Assembly (NCBI RefSeq): GCF_001307105.1 | Contig: NZ_LGYN01000029.1 | Coordinates: 90,544 to 154,543 of the forward strand | Source of the DNA: Bacillus australimaris | GTDB lineage: Bacteria > Bacillota > Bacilli > Bacillales > Bacillaceae | DNA: 64,000 nt | Direction: 5' to 3' | Shown here: piece by piece, positions 10,349-18,278 of the stretch | Layout of the letters: each line of letters begins with the position of its first letter | How positions within the stretch are numbered: the stretch's first letter is position 1 | Notes under the pieces: generated by a model | What the model saw: only the letters and a program-made list of their open reading frames with translations | Told to the model about the DNA's origin: nothing | Database searches by the model: none | Translations under genes and position numbers: made by a program

Positions 10349-11391
10349 AGAAAATTGGAATTGTTGGAGCAGGGAATATTGCAAAAGCACATGCAAGAGC
10401 ATTATCAACGATCAAAGGTGCAGAATTATCCGGTGTCTATGATTTGCACGAGTCAGTCGCACAGGGATTCATTAAACAATACGGCGGACGTGTGTATTCA
10501 AGTATCGAAACACTAGCAGATGCATCTGACGGGTTGATCATTGCCTCCCCTAATTTTTGTCACAAGGACCATGCCCTTCAGTCGCTAAGAGCAGGGCAGC
10601 CGATTTTATGTGAAAAACCAATGGCTGTGTCGCTGAAGGAAGCGAAGGAAATGGTGGAGACAGCCAAACAGTTCCAGGTTCAAGCCAGTATGGGCTTCAA
10701 CTATCGTTATTTATCCTTTGTGAATATCTTGAAAAACTTGATTGCTAACGGTGAATTAGGCCGCATATTAACCGTCAGAACTCATTTTAAGAAGAACAGT
10801 GCCCTTAGAAGAAAGACATTTTCATGGAGAGACAGCGGCGAAAGTCTGCGTACGAGCGGTGCACTAGGGGATCTTGGCATTCATTTAATCGATATGCTGT
10901 GGTACTTATTTGGCAGTGAAATGAAGAAAGAATCACTTAACACCAAGATGCTGACACATGTAAAGGAAAAAGAAGAGAAAAAGGTTCAGGTGGATGATCA
11001 TACTGAAATTTTCGGACAGATGGAGAATCAAGTATTCTTTCATTTGGTGACATCCAAAAGCACGCAGCCTGAAGAATGCGGATTTAGTGTAGAAGTCGTT
11101 GGTCATGACAAGGTATTCAAATACCATACGAACATGAAAAACGAATATGAGATTAGTGATGGATTGTGTGTGGAGCGTCACCAAATGCCGCAAACCTTGC
11201 TGACCGATCCGCCAAATGAATTTTATGGGTGGTCCGATACATTTCGTGATCAGCTGATGCATTGGGTGAATACAGATCCATACCCAACTCATATGAAGGT
11301 CGCTGATTTTGAAGATGGGTATCGCGCGCAGGCTGCGCTGAATACATGCTTTGAGAGGGAAGAGGCAGTCTTGTCTGCCCGAGCATATTAA
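10345..11391 (+). CDS. ntdC: glucose-6-phosphate 3-dehydrogenase NtdC
   Basis: A Gfo/Idh/MocA-family NAD-dependent oxidoreductase of 348 residues that in B. subtilis makes 3-oxo-glucose 6-phosphate, the first step of kanosamine synthesis. The Rossmann motif GAGNIA starts at residue 8, CEKPMA carries the family catalytic Lys91, and GDLGIHLIDMLWYLFG carries the family His. GAGGGGG precedes the ATG. It is the last of three overlapping genes, so the whole kanosamine pathway is present. A hairpin terminator follows directly. Confidence 0.93.
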   Translation: MKKIGIVGAGNIAKAHARALSTIKGAELSGVYDLHESVAQGFIKQYGGRVYSSIETLADASDGLIIASPNFCHKDHALQSLRAGQPILCEKPMAVSLKEAKEMVETAKQFQVQASMGFNYRYLSFVNILKNLIANGELGRILTVRTHFKKNSALRRKTFSWRDSGESLRTSGALGDLGIHLIDMLWYLFGSEMKKESLNTKMLTHVKEKEEKKVQVDDHTEIFGQMENQVFFHLVTSKSTQPEECGFSVEVVGHDKVFKYHTNMKNEYEISDGLCVERHQMPQTLLTDPPNEFYGWSDTFRDQLMHWVNTDPYPTHMKVADFEDGYRAQAALNTCFEREEAVLSARAY

Positions 11392-11397
11392 AGAGGT

Positions 11398-11430
11398 GGA
11401 GCGGAGGATGTGATGACTCCGCTCCTTTTT
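11398..11430 (+). terminator. terminator or attenuator between ntdC and glcP
   Basis: GGAGCGGA (11398-11405) / TCCGCTCC (11418-11425) followed by TTTTT. It sits seven bases after the ntdC stop and just before the next ribosome site, so it can reduce read-through into the transporter gene. Confidence 0.8.
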
Positions 11431-11445
11431 AGAGGAAGTGAAAAG

Positions 11446-12636
11446 ATGAAAAAGGTGTTTTATTTTGGCTGTGTCTTTTATTTTTTTATTGGGACCATTC
11501 ATGTGTTTTTTGGCAGCTTAACGCCTTATTTGCTGTCGAGTTATGATAAGGGCCCCGGGGAATTATCATCTTTAATTTTTTTTCAGTTTATTGGTTTTTT
11601 GACAGGTGTTCTTTTATCCCCCATTCTTGTGAGAAAAAAAGGCTACGGTGCTGTGCTGACCATGGGTCTCTTGCTGATGATCGGCTCACTGTTGCTCGGG
11701 CTTTTGATGCCGGGCTGGACAACGCTTGTACTGGCAGGTTTTTTTCTTGGTAGCGGTGCAGGCAGTCTTGAGACAACAGCTGGGGCGTATGTCATTTCGA
11801 TGGCTAACAGTGCAAAACGAATTAGTATCATGGAGGTCTTTTTTGGATTAGGGGCACTGTTATTTCCTTTAGTGATCCTGCTGACGGTCACAGAACAGAC
11901 ATGGCAGTATGTGTTTTTGTTTCAGGTTGGTGCGCTGACATTTTTCCTCATGCTTTGGCTTGTTTTTATGAACAAATTGCCTCATGGGCATATGGATGCT
12001 CCTTCTAAAGGAGAGATGAGGAAGCCGTCCTTACTTGTTGATCGAAACAATCGAATCATCGTGGTGCTCATGATTTGCTTTGCTTTTTTCTATGCAGGGA
12101 TTGAAACGAACTTTGCGAACTTTTTGCCGTCGATCATGCTGGAAAAAGGGGGAGAGAATTGGGGCCTTTTTGCGGTCTCTACTTTCTGGACAGCGATCGT
12201 CATCGGCAGAACGTTGATTGCAAGGAAAGCTGATCGGCTGCATCCGCTGCGTTTTTTAAAGCTGAGCGCAGCTCTCATGATTCTGCTGCTTGTGATATTC
12301 GCTATGACAACCCACATCGCCGCGCAGCTGATTCTCATCTTTTTCATCGGCCTTTGCGCAGCTGGCATGTTCCCAATCGCACTGACTGCATCCGCTTTGA
12401 TGATTGAAAATGCCATCGATGAGGCAACGAGTTACTTTATTGCAGCTGCGAGTTTAGGCGGAGCCTGCTTGTCCTTTTTGATTGGATTTAGTCTTGAATG
12501 GGCAGGAGCGGCAAGTGCCGTCTTTGTTTTCGCCTTCTTAGCTGTTCTTCTGTTTGCAGCTGCGATTCAAATGAATCGTTCTAAGAAAAAAGAAACGGTA
12601 CACGCGCAGCAGCCGGGGCTGAAAGCAGATCGGTAA
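11446..12636 (+). CDS. glcP: MFS sugar transporter, GlcP-like
   Basis: A major facilitator superfamily protein of 396 residues with about 12 membrane segments, resembling B. subtilis GlcP (YhjI), a glucose/mannose:proton symporter located beside ntdABC there. Shared stretches include GSLTPYLL near the N terminus, LGSGAGSLETT, and YAGIETNFANFLPSIM in the second half. The ATG at 11446 is preceded by AGAGGAAG; a GTG at 11410 lies inside the terminator hairpin and is rejected. The product would supply glucose for kanosamine synthesis, or export an amino sugar; the second is speculation. Confidence 0.82.
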   Translation: MKKVFYFGCVFYFFIGTIHVFFGSLTPYLLSSYDKGPGELSSLIFFQFIGFLTGVLLSPILVRKKGYGAVLTMGLLLMIGSLLLGLLMPGWTTLVLAGFFLGSGAGSLETTAGAYVISMANSAKRISIMEVFFGLGALLFPLVILLTVTEQTWQYVFLFQVGALTFFLMLWLVFMNKLPHGHMDAPSKGEMRKPSLLVDRNNRIIVVLMICFAFFYAGIETNFANFLPSIMLEKGGENWGLFAVSTFWTAIVIGRTLIARKADRLHPLRFLKLSAALMILLLVIFAMTTHIAAQLILIFFIGLCAAGMFPIALTASALMIENAIDEATSYFIAAASLGGACLSFLIGFSLEWAGAASAVFVFAFLAVLLFAAAIQMNRSKKKETVHAQQPGLKADR

Positions 12637-12671
12637 GCAGATGATCCGGCGGCTTTTCTATTCCTCCTAAA

Positions 12672-12732
12672 ATGCTGACAAAGGACTTGTACTAAAACGC
12701 AGAATGTTTGAATAACATGTACAAGTCAGCAT
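12672..12732 (+). repeat. inverted repeat upstream of ycgF
   Basis: The right arm GTACAAGTCAGCAT (12719-12732) is fully complementary to two left pieces, ATGCTGAC (12672-12679) and ACTTGTAC (12685-12692), which are separated by five extra bases with a shared overlap. It ends two bases before the AAAAGGAGG ribosome site (12735-12743). It could be a leader hairpin or a two-part operator controlling the amino acid exporter. Confidence 0.5.
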
Positions 12733-12750
12733 CAAAAGGAGGACGTCTAT

Positions 12751-13380
12751 GTGGCGGTGTTTTTTGGTTATATCTTTTTAGGGTTGTCACTGTCAGCGCC
12801 TGTTGGGCCAGTCAATGCAGCCCAAATCGACAGAGGGATTAAAAGTGGATTTTGGCATGCGTGGATTTTTGGTGTGGGGGCTATGGCTGCGGATATTGTC
12901 TATATGCTCCTCATCTACTTTGGTGTCGCCCAGCTTTTGACTGCACCTCTTGTAAAAACTTTTTTGTGGCTGTTCGGCTTTTTCGTTCTGACCTATACCG
13001 GTATTGAGAGCCTGCGTAAAATCAATTTACAGGAGAGTCCAAAAAAGGATGGAGGAAATGCATCCATTGGTCATTCTTTCATAACAGGGTTTTTCATTTC
13101 CCTTTCTAATCCGCTCAGTATTTTGTTTTGGCTTGGCATCTTTGGCAGCATCTTAGCCAATACAATTGAAAAGTATGGTGCTTCCCAAATGCTCTTGTAC
13201 AGTATGGCTATTTTTATCGGCATGCTGATTTGGGATTTCAGTATGGCGCTGCTTGCTAGTTCGTTTAGGCGTTATTTAAGTGAGCGAGTTTTACATGGAT
13301 TATCTGTTCTTGCGGGTCTATCATTACTTGGGTTCGGTGCTTATTTTGGGTATCAAGGGATTATGGCGTTGATTGGATAG
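12751..13380 (+). CDS. ycgF: LysE-family amino acid exporter YcgF
   Basis: An inner-membrane protein of 209 residues with about six membrane segments. The N terminus LGLSLSAPVGPVNAAQIDRGI matches the LysE/RhtB efflux signature (PGP-like motif), and GFFISLSNPLSILFWLGIFG is the second signature. The GTG at 12751 follows AAAAGGAGG by seven bases; the ATG two bases upstream is out of frame. In B. subtilis ycgF precedes ycgG, as here apart from one extra small gene. The substrate is unknown. Confidence 0.82.
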   Translation: MAVFFGYIFLGLSLSAPVGPVNAAQIDRGIKSGFWHAWIFGVGAMAADIVYMLLIYFGVAQLLTAPLVKTFLWLFGFFVLTYTGIESLRKINLQESPKKDGGNASIGHSFITGFFISLSNPLSILFWLGIFGSILANTIEKYGASQMLLYSMAIFIGMLIWDFSMALLASSFRRYLSERVLHGLSVLAGLSLLGFGAYFGYQGIMALIG

Positions 13381-13398
13381 AATAACCCCGCATTCTTT

Positions 13399-13428
13399 GT
13401 CGGTCTGCACTCCGATGCTCGTCCTTCC
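13399..13428 (+). repeat. dispersed intergenic repeat, copy A
   Basis: This stretch matches 31350-31380 at 27 of 30 aligned positions with one extra base, ending in the identical TGCTCGTCCTTCC. Both copies follow a coding region and precede a GGCTAAA-type hairpin. Confidence 0.6.
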
Positions 13429-13465
13429 TAGACTGCAAAGGTTTTCTATCACGCTGTAAGAAGAA

Positions 13466-13503
13466 AGAAGGCTAAAATGAATTTCATTTTAGCCTTCTTT
13501 TTT
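13466..13503 (+). terminator. ycgF terminator
   Basis: Perfect 14-bp stem GAAGGCTAAAATGA (13467-13480) / TCATTTTAGCCTTC (13484-13497) followed by T residues. Confidence 0.88.
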
Positions 13504-13510
13504 GTAAGGA

Positions 13511-13539
13511 TTGACAGACTTTGAACATTCTTCAATAAT
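13511..13539 (+). promoter_or_regulatory. sigma-A promoter of the 127-residue membrane protein gene
   Basis: TTGACA (13511-13516), 17-bp spacer, AATAAT (13534-13539): a near-consensus promoter directly after the preceding terminator and 36 bp before the start codon. Confidence 0.75.
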
Positions 13540-13574
13540 GGTGAGATATAAAATGGATTGAAGGAGCTTCTGTT

Positions 13575-13958
13575 ATGCGTATGTTTCTGCCAGTATTCAA
13601 CTATGCGTGTATGCTGATTTTATCAGTTATCACAACAACATTCGTTTATACCCTTTTATTTATGCCGTCTGAAGTGGGCTTTAGTTATGTGGAGATGACC
13701 AGTGTTTTGATTTTGATTGCTTATGTTATTTTTGCTGCACCGATTCAGCTTGTTTTACACAGGCATCCTAAGAGATTTCGAAGCCGTGACTTATTGGTTT
13801 ATTTTATTGCGGCATGGCTGGTTTGTTCGGCGCTGGCTTTATGGATTGATTATGGACTTGTTGTGTTCATAAGCTATAAAGTCTATTTGTTTAGCTTCTG
13901 CGCAGCCCTTATTTATTGGGTGTTGGATTCCGTCTTTTTGATGAAGAACCGACCATAG
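13575..13958 (+). CDS. small four-helix membrane protein, UPF0715-like
   Basis: A protein of 127 residues with four predicted membrane helices (about residues 7-29, 38-60, 73-94, 98-121) and a basic loop HRHPKRFRSRD between helices two and three. Length and layout resemble the UPF0715 family (YwlA, YoaG group of B. subtilis), of unknown function. AAGGAG precedes the ATG by nine bases. It has its own promoter and lies between ycgF and ycgG, where B. subtilis has no gene. Confidence 0.65.
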   Translation: MRMFLPVFNYACMLILSVITTTFVYTLLFMPSEVGFSYVEMTSVLILIAYVIFAAPIQLVLHRHPKRFRSRDLLVYFIAAWLVCSALALWIDYGLVVFISYKVYLFSFCAALIYWVLDSVFLMKNRP

Positions 13959-14144
13959 GAATGACAAAAGGCGCACTATTAAAAGAAGCGGAAGACACTA
14001 GTCTGATCATACAAACAAATACCTGCTCAGTTTGAACGAAAACCCTCACGTTATCATGCGTTAGGAAAGTCGTTTCAGGACAGTCACCACAGCTCTTTTC
14101 ACCTCATAGGCTGTGGGGAAGACGTTAAAACGAGGTGGAAGGAA
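13959..14144. other. intergenic leader of ycgG with a hairpin
   Basis: No gene is seen here. The stem CCACAGC / GCTGTGG in the 14088-14117 region, around a 16-base loop, precedes the ycgG ribosome site. No recognised riboswitch consensus was found. Confidence 0.35.
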
Positions 14145-14903
14145 ATGGCCCAGCTGTATGCAAAAAGTTGCCTTGATCAAAATCTACGATCACTAGAAGA
14201 TTGGAAGCAGGATGCTTTTACACAATTTGGAGAGATGGTAGGAGATGAGGCAGATACATTCCCTTGTGTACCCGGAAGACAAGGATTTTTTCTCGATCAT
14301 TTACGTTATGGGTTTGTTGGAGACCCGAGGGAAGAGAAAGCGGTTGATGAATTAGCACAGCTGCTTAGAGAATATAAAAGCTGTGCGAAAGAAACCGGTC
14401 AATATGCTTCGTTTATCTGTTTTTTTGAAACGCCGCAGGACTTAAAGGAAAGTTCGCTTGAAGAGTTTGAACAGCAGTTTTGGTCGCTGCTTCAACGGCT
14501 GCATCAGAAAGATGAAGTACCATGGCCTGAGGATGTTCCGGTGGATCCTCATCATCATGAGTGGGAGTATTGCTTTCATGGTGAAGCGTATTTTATTTTA
14601 TGTTCCACACCGGCTCATAAGCTGAGAAAAAGCCGTCACTTTCCTTATGTTATGATGGCGTTTCAGCCTAGATGGGTGTTTGAGAAACTGAATGGTTCGA
14701 CCAAGTTTGGTCAAAAAATGAGTCAGCTCGTTCGCAAACGGCTCAAAGCATATGATGAAGTCAGTGTTCATCCATCATTAAAATGGTACGGTGATCCGGC
14801 CAATCATGAATGGAAGCAATACTTTCTCTCAGATGATGAGGCGGAGAAACCAGCCTCCGCCAAATGTCCATTTACTGCTTTAAAAAACATGATGAAATTA
14901 TGA
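14145..14903 (+). CDS. ycgG: YqcI/YcgG-family protein
   Basis: A protein of 252 residues of the YqcI/YcgG family. Family features seen are FPCVPGRQGFF near residue 40, the central HHHEWEYCFHGEAYFI block with clustered His (near 137-152), and SRHFPYVMMAFQPRW near 165. Some relatives (for example GntA of guanitoxin synthesis) are N-oxygenases acting on guanidino or amino groups; whether this one is an oxygenase is not shown by the sequence. Its stop overlaps the convergent ycgH stop by six bases. B. subtilis has the same ycgG-ycgH-ycgI order. Confidence 0.85.
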   Translation: MAQLYAKSCLDQNLRSLEDWKQDAFTQFGEMVGDEADTFPCVPGRQGFFLDHLRYGFVGDPREEKAVDELAQLLREYKSCAKETGQYASFICFFETPQDLKESSLEEFEQQFWSLLQRLHQKDEVPWPEDVPVDPHHHEWEYCFHGEAYFILCSTPAHKLRKSRHFPYVMMAFQPRWVFEKLNGSTKFGQKMSQLVRKRLKAYDEVSVHPSLKWYGDPANHEWKQYFLSDDEAEKPASAKCPFTALKNMMKL

Positions 14904-16247
14904 TGCGGTCTGATCCTGTTTCCACTTTTTTCTCATGAATAGCACCATAATGGCTATCACTGCAATGATCCCAAGGCTGATAAAAAAGCCAGGTCGTCCG
15001 CTTGCCTCTGTTAATGTGCCTGAAACGGCGGCTCCAATTAAGAGCAGCGCAAGAATCATTTCGCACGTTTGGCGAGTGGATGGCTTGGATAGTTTTTTAC
15101 TTGAGAAAAGGATGAATACCCATGTGTACAGAAGGGTAAGACCTGCTGCAGTTGTGAGGTGCTCATAGATGTGTTTGGACAAAAAGAGCGCAAGTAAAAT
15201 TGAAACAACTAAGCCAGCAGCGGTTAAAATAATTGAAGACCATCTGACATGAGATGGGTCTTTTTGTTTAAAGCAAGCAGGTGCATCTTGATGCTCCGAC
15301 ATTGTGCCGAGCAGTGTTGTGACTGCATAGAGAGAGGCAACCAATGTCGAAAAGCCGGCAATAATGAAAATGCCATTAAAGATATGAAGAAAGATTGATA
15401 AATGAAACGGCTCTAATGATGTAATAAAGGGACTGCTGTTCTCATTAAAGGCTGTCACTGGGACAAGCAATAGAGCAAGTCCGATCGAAACGATATAGAT
15501 GACCGCTAGAATGATCAGCATGACACGTCCAGCCTTTGCTGCATCCTTTGGGTCCTTTAAATGAACCGCCATCAGCCCCATGACTTCAATTCCCCCAAAT
15601 GCATAAAACGCGTAAATCAATCCATTCCAAAGACCAAGCGGTCCGAGCGGCATCCATTCATGGTCTTTGTTTGGCAGATGCAGGGTCGGTTTATGTTCTG
15701 TCAGAATGCCAAATAACACAAGCACCGCTAAAATCATAAACAGAAAAATCGCCGCTGTCTTCAGTACCGCAAGGACATTTTCTGTCTTTTGAAAAGAAGA
15801 AAGCCCTATGATAATCACGAGCAGGGCAAGAGCTGAATAGATCGCAGAAAACACCCAGAGCGGAATGGATGGGAACCAGTGGCGGGTAAAGAGAGATATG
15901 GCTGTTAACTGACTTCCCGTAATCAGCATTTCTGCAAACCAATACACCCAGCCATTGCTAAACCCAGCCCAGCGTCCATATGCTTTACGAGCATAAGAGC
16001 AAAACGATCCTTTATCAGGGTTATCGGCTGTCATCGCAGCCAAATGTTTAAAGACGAGATAGGTTCCGGCTGCAGCAAGCAAAAAGGAAATGCAGACGGA
16101 ATACCCAGACTTTGTAATGGCGATGCTGGAACCTAGGAAGAAACCAGTGCCAATTGTACAGCCGACTCCGATGAGAGAAAGCTGCCACCAAGATAAAGAT
16201 TGTTCTTCTTTCAATGCAAGTGCAACACCTTTCGATTTCAATGACAT
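14898..16247 (-). CDS. ycgH: APC-superfamily amino acid permease YcgH
   Basis: A polytopic transporter of 449 residues with 12 hydrophobic segments. The N-terminal LIGVGCTIGTGFFLGSSIAI is the classic first-helix signature of amino acid/polyamine/organocation carriers, followed by YWFAEMLITGSQLTAIS and LIYAFYAFGGIEVMGLMA (helix six). No good ribosome site precedes the ATG at 16247, so the start is uncertain. The C terminus overlaps ycgG by six bases, leaving no room for a terminator between the convergent genes. Substrate unknown. Confidence 0.82.
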   Translation of the reverse strand: MSLKSKGVALALKEEQSLSWWQLSLIGVGCTIGTGFFLGSSIAITKSGYSVCISFLLAAAGTYLVFKHLAAMTADNPDKGSFCSYARKAYGRWAGFSNGWVYWFAEMLITGSQLTAISLFTRHWFPSIPLWVFSAIYSALALLVIIIGLSSFQKTENVLAVLKTAAIFLFMILAVLVLFGILTEHKPTLHLPNKDHEWMPLGPLGLWNGLIYAFYAFGGIEVMGLMAVHLKDPKDAAKAGRVMLIILAVIYIVSIGLALLLVPVTAFNENSSPFITSLEPFHLSIFLHIFNGIFIIAGFSTLVASLYAVTTLLGTMSEHQDAPACFKQKDPSHVRWSSIILTAAGLVVSILLALFLSKHIYEHLTTAAGLTLLYTWVFILFSSKKLSKPSTRQTCEMILALLLIGAAVSGTLTEASGRPGFFISLGIIAVIAIMVLFMRKKWKQDQTAS

Positions 16248-16326
16248 TAGCTTGTAACCGCCGCTTTTTTTTATACATGATCAAGGGGGCATTTTGGGCA
16301 TACTGTCATGGAAAGGAGTGCATGTG

Positions 16327-16923
16327 ATGAACGGAGAATATGTCATTTTACCAAAGGGCAGACTCGGCTTTCGTTTAGGAAAAGGTCAATGTATGCGGGT
16401 GGTTGATGTCGAAGGCCAGCAAGTAGCAGATGTGATGGCCTATCATGAAAAGGACTTTTATGAAAAATTTGACCAGGGCGCGACAATGGACAGTTTGTTC
16501 TCGTCCAAAGTGAAAAAAGGCGATAAGCTCTATTCTAATTTATATAAACCGATGTTTACGGTTATTGAAGATACAGTAGAATGTCATGATTTATACATGC
16601 CTGCCTGCCGGCAAGAAATGTATCAGCTCTTATACGGAAGGACCCACTTAGAGGTCATGCATACATGTTACGATAATTTGCGGAAAGCCTTTGAGCCATT
16701 TGGGATTCCAAAGGAGGATATGTACTATCCTTTTAATGCCTTTATGAATACAGTCATAGATGAAAAAGGAAAGCTGTCTGTGGAGCTGCCTAAATCTCTC
16801 CCCGGTGATTACATTCGCCTGCGGGCTGAAATGGACCTCATTGTGGCGGTGTCCGCATGCCCTGCTGATATTGGGAAGTGTAATGGATCAAGCTGTACAT
16901 CCATACGGGTAGAAATCGATTAA
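16327..16923 (+). CDS. ycgI: DUF1989 (urea carboxylase-associated) protein YcgI
   Basis: A protein of 198 residues of the DUF1989 / urea-carboxylase-associated family, whose members occur near amine and urea degradation genes. Conserved features are GQQVADVMAY near residue 32 and the C-terminal CPADIGKCNGSSCTSIRVEI, where three Cys could bind a metal. The ATG at 16327 (or the adjacent GTG at 16324) is chosen because AAAGGAG lies at 16312-16318. It is divergent from the permease ycgH, as in B. subtilis, so the two may serve one amine or guanidine substrate; this is inference. Confidence 0.82.
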   Translation: MNGEYVILPKGRLGFRLGKGQCMRVVDVEGQQVADVMAYHEKDFYEKFDQGATMDSLFSSKVKKGDKLYSNLYKPMFTVIEDTVECHDLYMPACRQEMYQLLYGRTHLEVMHTCYDNLRKAFEPFGIPKEDMYYPFNAFMNTVIDEKGKLSVELPKSLPGDYIRLRAEMDLIVAVSACPADIGKCNGSSCTSIRVEID

Positions 16924-16927
16924 AAAA

Positions 16928-16964
16928 GAAAAGGGCCAGTCCCTCAAGACGTGGTCTTTTTCGC
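16928..16964 (+). terminator. probable ycgI terminator
   Basis: Imperfect stem AAAAGGGCCA / TGGTCTTTT followed by T residues just after the ycgI stop. Confidence 0.5.
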
Positions 16965-17026
16965 TTGTGAATGTTTGATCATTGATAAAATAGGGGAACG
17001 TCTAACAAAATGTTCTTGATGAAACA

Positions 17027-17035
17027 TGGTATAAT
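17027..17035 (+). promoter_or_regulatory. extended -10 promoter of nadE
   Basis: TGGTATAAT is a perfect -10 hexamer with the TGn extension; no good -35 is seen. It lies 86 bp before nadE. Confidence 0.6.
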
Positions 17036-17120
17036 GAAGATTCAAAAAACGTTGTCAAATCAATGAATTGAGAGTAAAACCTGTTCTCTTCATGTAGAGG
17101 ATGCTTAGGAGGAAAAGGAT

Positions 17121-17942
17121 ATGAGTTTGCAGAAAAAGATCAGCCAAGAGTTGCATGTGCAGCCCTCAATTGACCCAAAGCAGGAGATTGAAAAACGGGT
17201 TAAATTTCTAAAGGATTATTTAAAAAAGACGGGTGCAAAAGGTTTCGTCCTCGGTATTAGCGGCGGACAGGATTCAACGCTTGCTGGCCGTCTTGCTCAG
17301 CTTGCTGTAAGTGAGCTTCGTCAAGAAGGAAAAGAGGATGCTGTTTTTATTGCAGTGCGCCTCCCGCACGGTGTGCAGCAGGATGAAGATGATGCACAGC
17401 TCGCTTTATCATTTATTCAGCCAGACAAGTCGTGGAAATATGATATTGCACCTGCCGTGACGGCTTTCAGTGATCAATATCAAAAGGAAACAGGCGGCCC
17501 ATTGTCTGACTTTAATAAAGGGAATGTCAAAGCACGCATGAGAATGATCGCGCAATATGCTGTTGGCGGCGAGGAAGGATTGCTTGTGATCGGTACAGAT
17601 CATGCAGCTGAAGCAGTAACTGGCTTCTTCACGAAGTATGGTGATGGCGGCGCAGATGTTCTTCCACTCACAGGTCTGACAAAACGCCAAGGTCGAGCGC
17701 TGTTAGAAGCGCTAGAAGCCCCGGAGCGCCTGTATTTAAAGAAACCAACAGCCGATCTGCTGGACGACAAACCTCAGCAAACAGATGAAACAGAACTGGG
17801 CATTACGTACAATGAAATTGATGATTACTTAGAAGGCAAACCAGTTTCAGATGAAGCCGCAGAAGCGATTGAGAAACGCTTTGTTCAATCAGAGCATAAA
17901 CGCCAAGTGCCAGCTTCCATGTTTGATGACTGGTGGAAATAA
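17121..17942 (+). CDS. nadE: NH3-dependent NAD+ synthetase
   Basis: A cytoplasmic ATP-dependent enzyme amidating nicotinic acid adenine dinucleotide to NAD+ with ammonia, 273 residues, the usual length for the short Bacillus enzyme without a glutaminase domain. The ATP-pyrophosphatase P-loop is GISGGQDST (about residues 43-52). [26 protein letters not shown] and the C-terminal [13 protein letters not shown] are highly conserved. AGGAGG precedes the ATG. A strong terminator follows, so it is monocistronic. Confidence 0.97.
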   Translation: MSLQKKISQELHVQPSIDPKQEIEKRVKFLKDYLKKTGAKGFVLGISGGQDSTLAGRLAQLAVSELRQEGKEDAVFIAVRLPHGVQQDEDDAQLALSFIQPDKSWKYDIAPAVTAFSDQYQKETGGPLSDFNKGNVKARMRMIAQYAVGGEEGLLVIGTDHAAEAVTGFFTKYGDGGADVLPLTGLTKRQGRALLEALEAPERLYLKKPTADLLDDKPQQTDETELGITYNEIDDYLEGKPVSDEAAEAIEKRFVQSEHKRQVPASMFDDWWK

Positions 17943-17948
17943 AAAAGA

Positions 17949-17980
17949 GACCTCTCCATTTTCTGGAGAGGTTTTTTTTA
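17949..17980 (+). terminator. nadE terminator
   Basis: ACCTCTCCA / TGGAGAGGT stem (17950-17972) followed by a T run. Confidence 0.9.
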
Positions 17981-18155
17981 TGTCGAATTTCAGTTGAATT
18001 TGACAGAATGAACCAAACATGGTTCATTAAACTAGTAGAACGATCTACTCAAGTCGATTTGACTAAATACAGCTTTATTTGATTGAAAAAAGCAATAATA
18101 ATTAGTTCGATTCACTTAAATTCGATGCTATTAACAGTATTTTCAGAAAAAATGA
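17981..18155. promoter_or_regulatory. upstream control region with inverted repeats
   Basis: No gene. Two inverted repeats stand here: ATGAACC-N6-GGTTCAT (18008-18027) and AGTAGA-N4-TCTACT (18034-18049). They precede the promoter of the catabolic operon and could bind a regulator. The TCGATT motif recurs in this stretch. Confidence 0.4.
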
Positions 18156-18184
18156 TTGACGAAGAAAAAGAATGCGCTTACAAT
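18156..18184 (+). promoter_or_regulatory. sigma-A promoter of the catabolic operon, with cre-like site
   Basis: TTGACG (18156-18161), 17-bp spacer, TACAAT (18179-18184). AGAATGCGCTTACA (18169-18182) matches the CcpA cre consensus at 12 of 14 positions and overlaps the -10, which would give glucose repression. Confidence 0.7.
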
Positions 18185-18193
18185 AAAGTCACA

Positions 18194-18228
18194 TTCCGAA
18201 AAGTGAAATTAGATTCCACTGGATGGAA
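18194..18228 (+). promoter_or_regulatory. paired candidate IclR operators, operon side
   Basis: Two 15-bp sites, TTCCGAAAAGTGAAA (18194-18208) and TTCCACTGGATGGAA (18214-18228), start exactly 20 bp apart just after the expected transcription start. The same pair geometry recurs upstream of the IclR gene at 27662-27696. The second site extends to the palindrome ATTCCA-N5-TGGAAT. Confidence 0.65.
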
Positions 18229-18231
18229 TAA

Positions 18232-18248
18232 GGAGGTCATTCACCTCC
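18232..18248 (+). promoter_or_regulatory. leader hairpin enclosing a ribosome-site sequence
   Basis: GGAGGT (18232-18237) / ACCTCC (18243-18248) forms a perfect six-bp stem with a five-base loop in the 5' leader, ahead of a weaker AAAGGA (18261-18266) that serves the first gene. Confidence 0.45.
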
Positions 18249-18278
18249 AAATAAGAAGCTAAAGGAATGATTCACACA

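Noticed and set aside
14041..14144. A riboswitch before ycgG
   Set aside because: A hairpin is visible, but no guanidine or other known riboswitch consensus fits.
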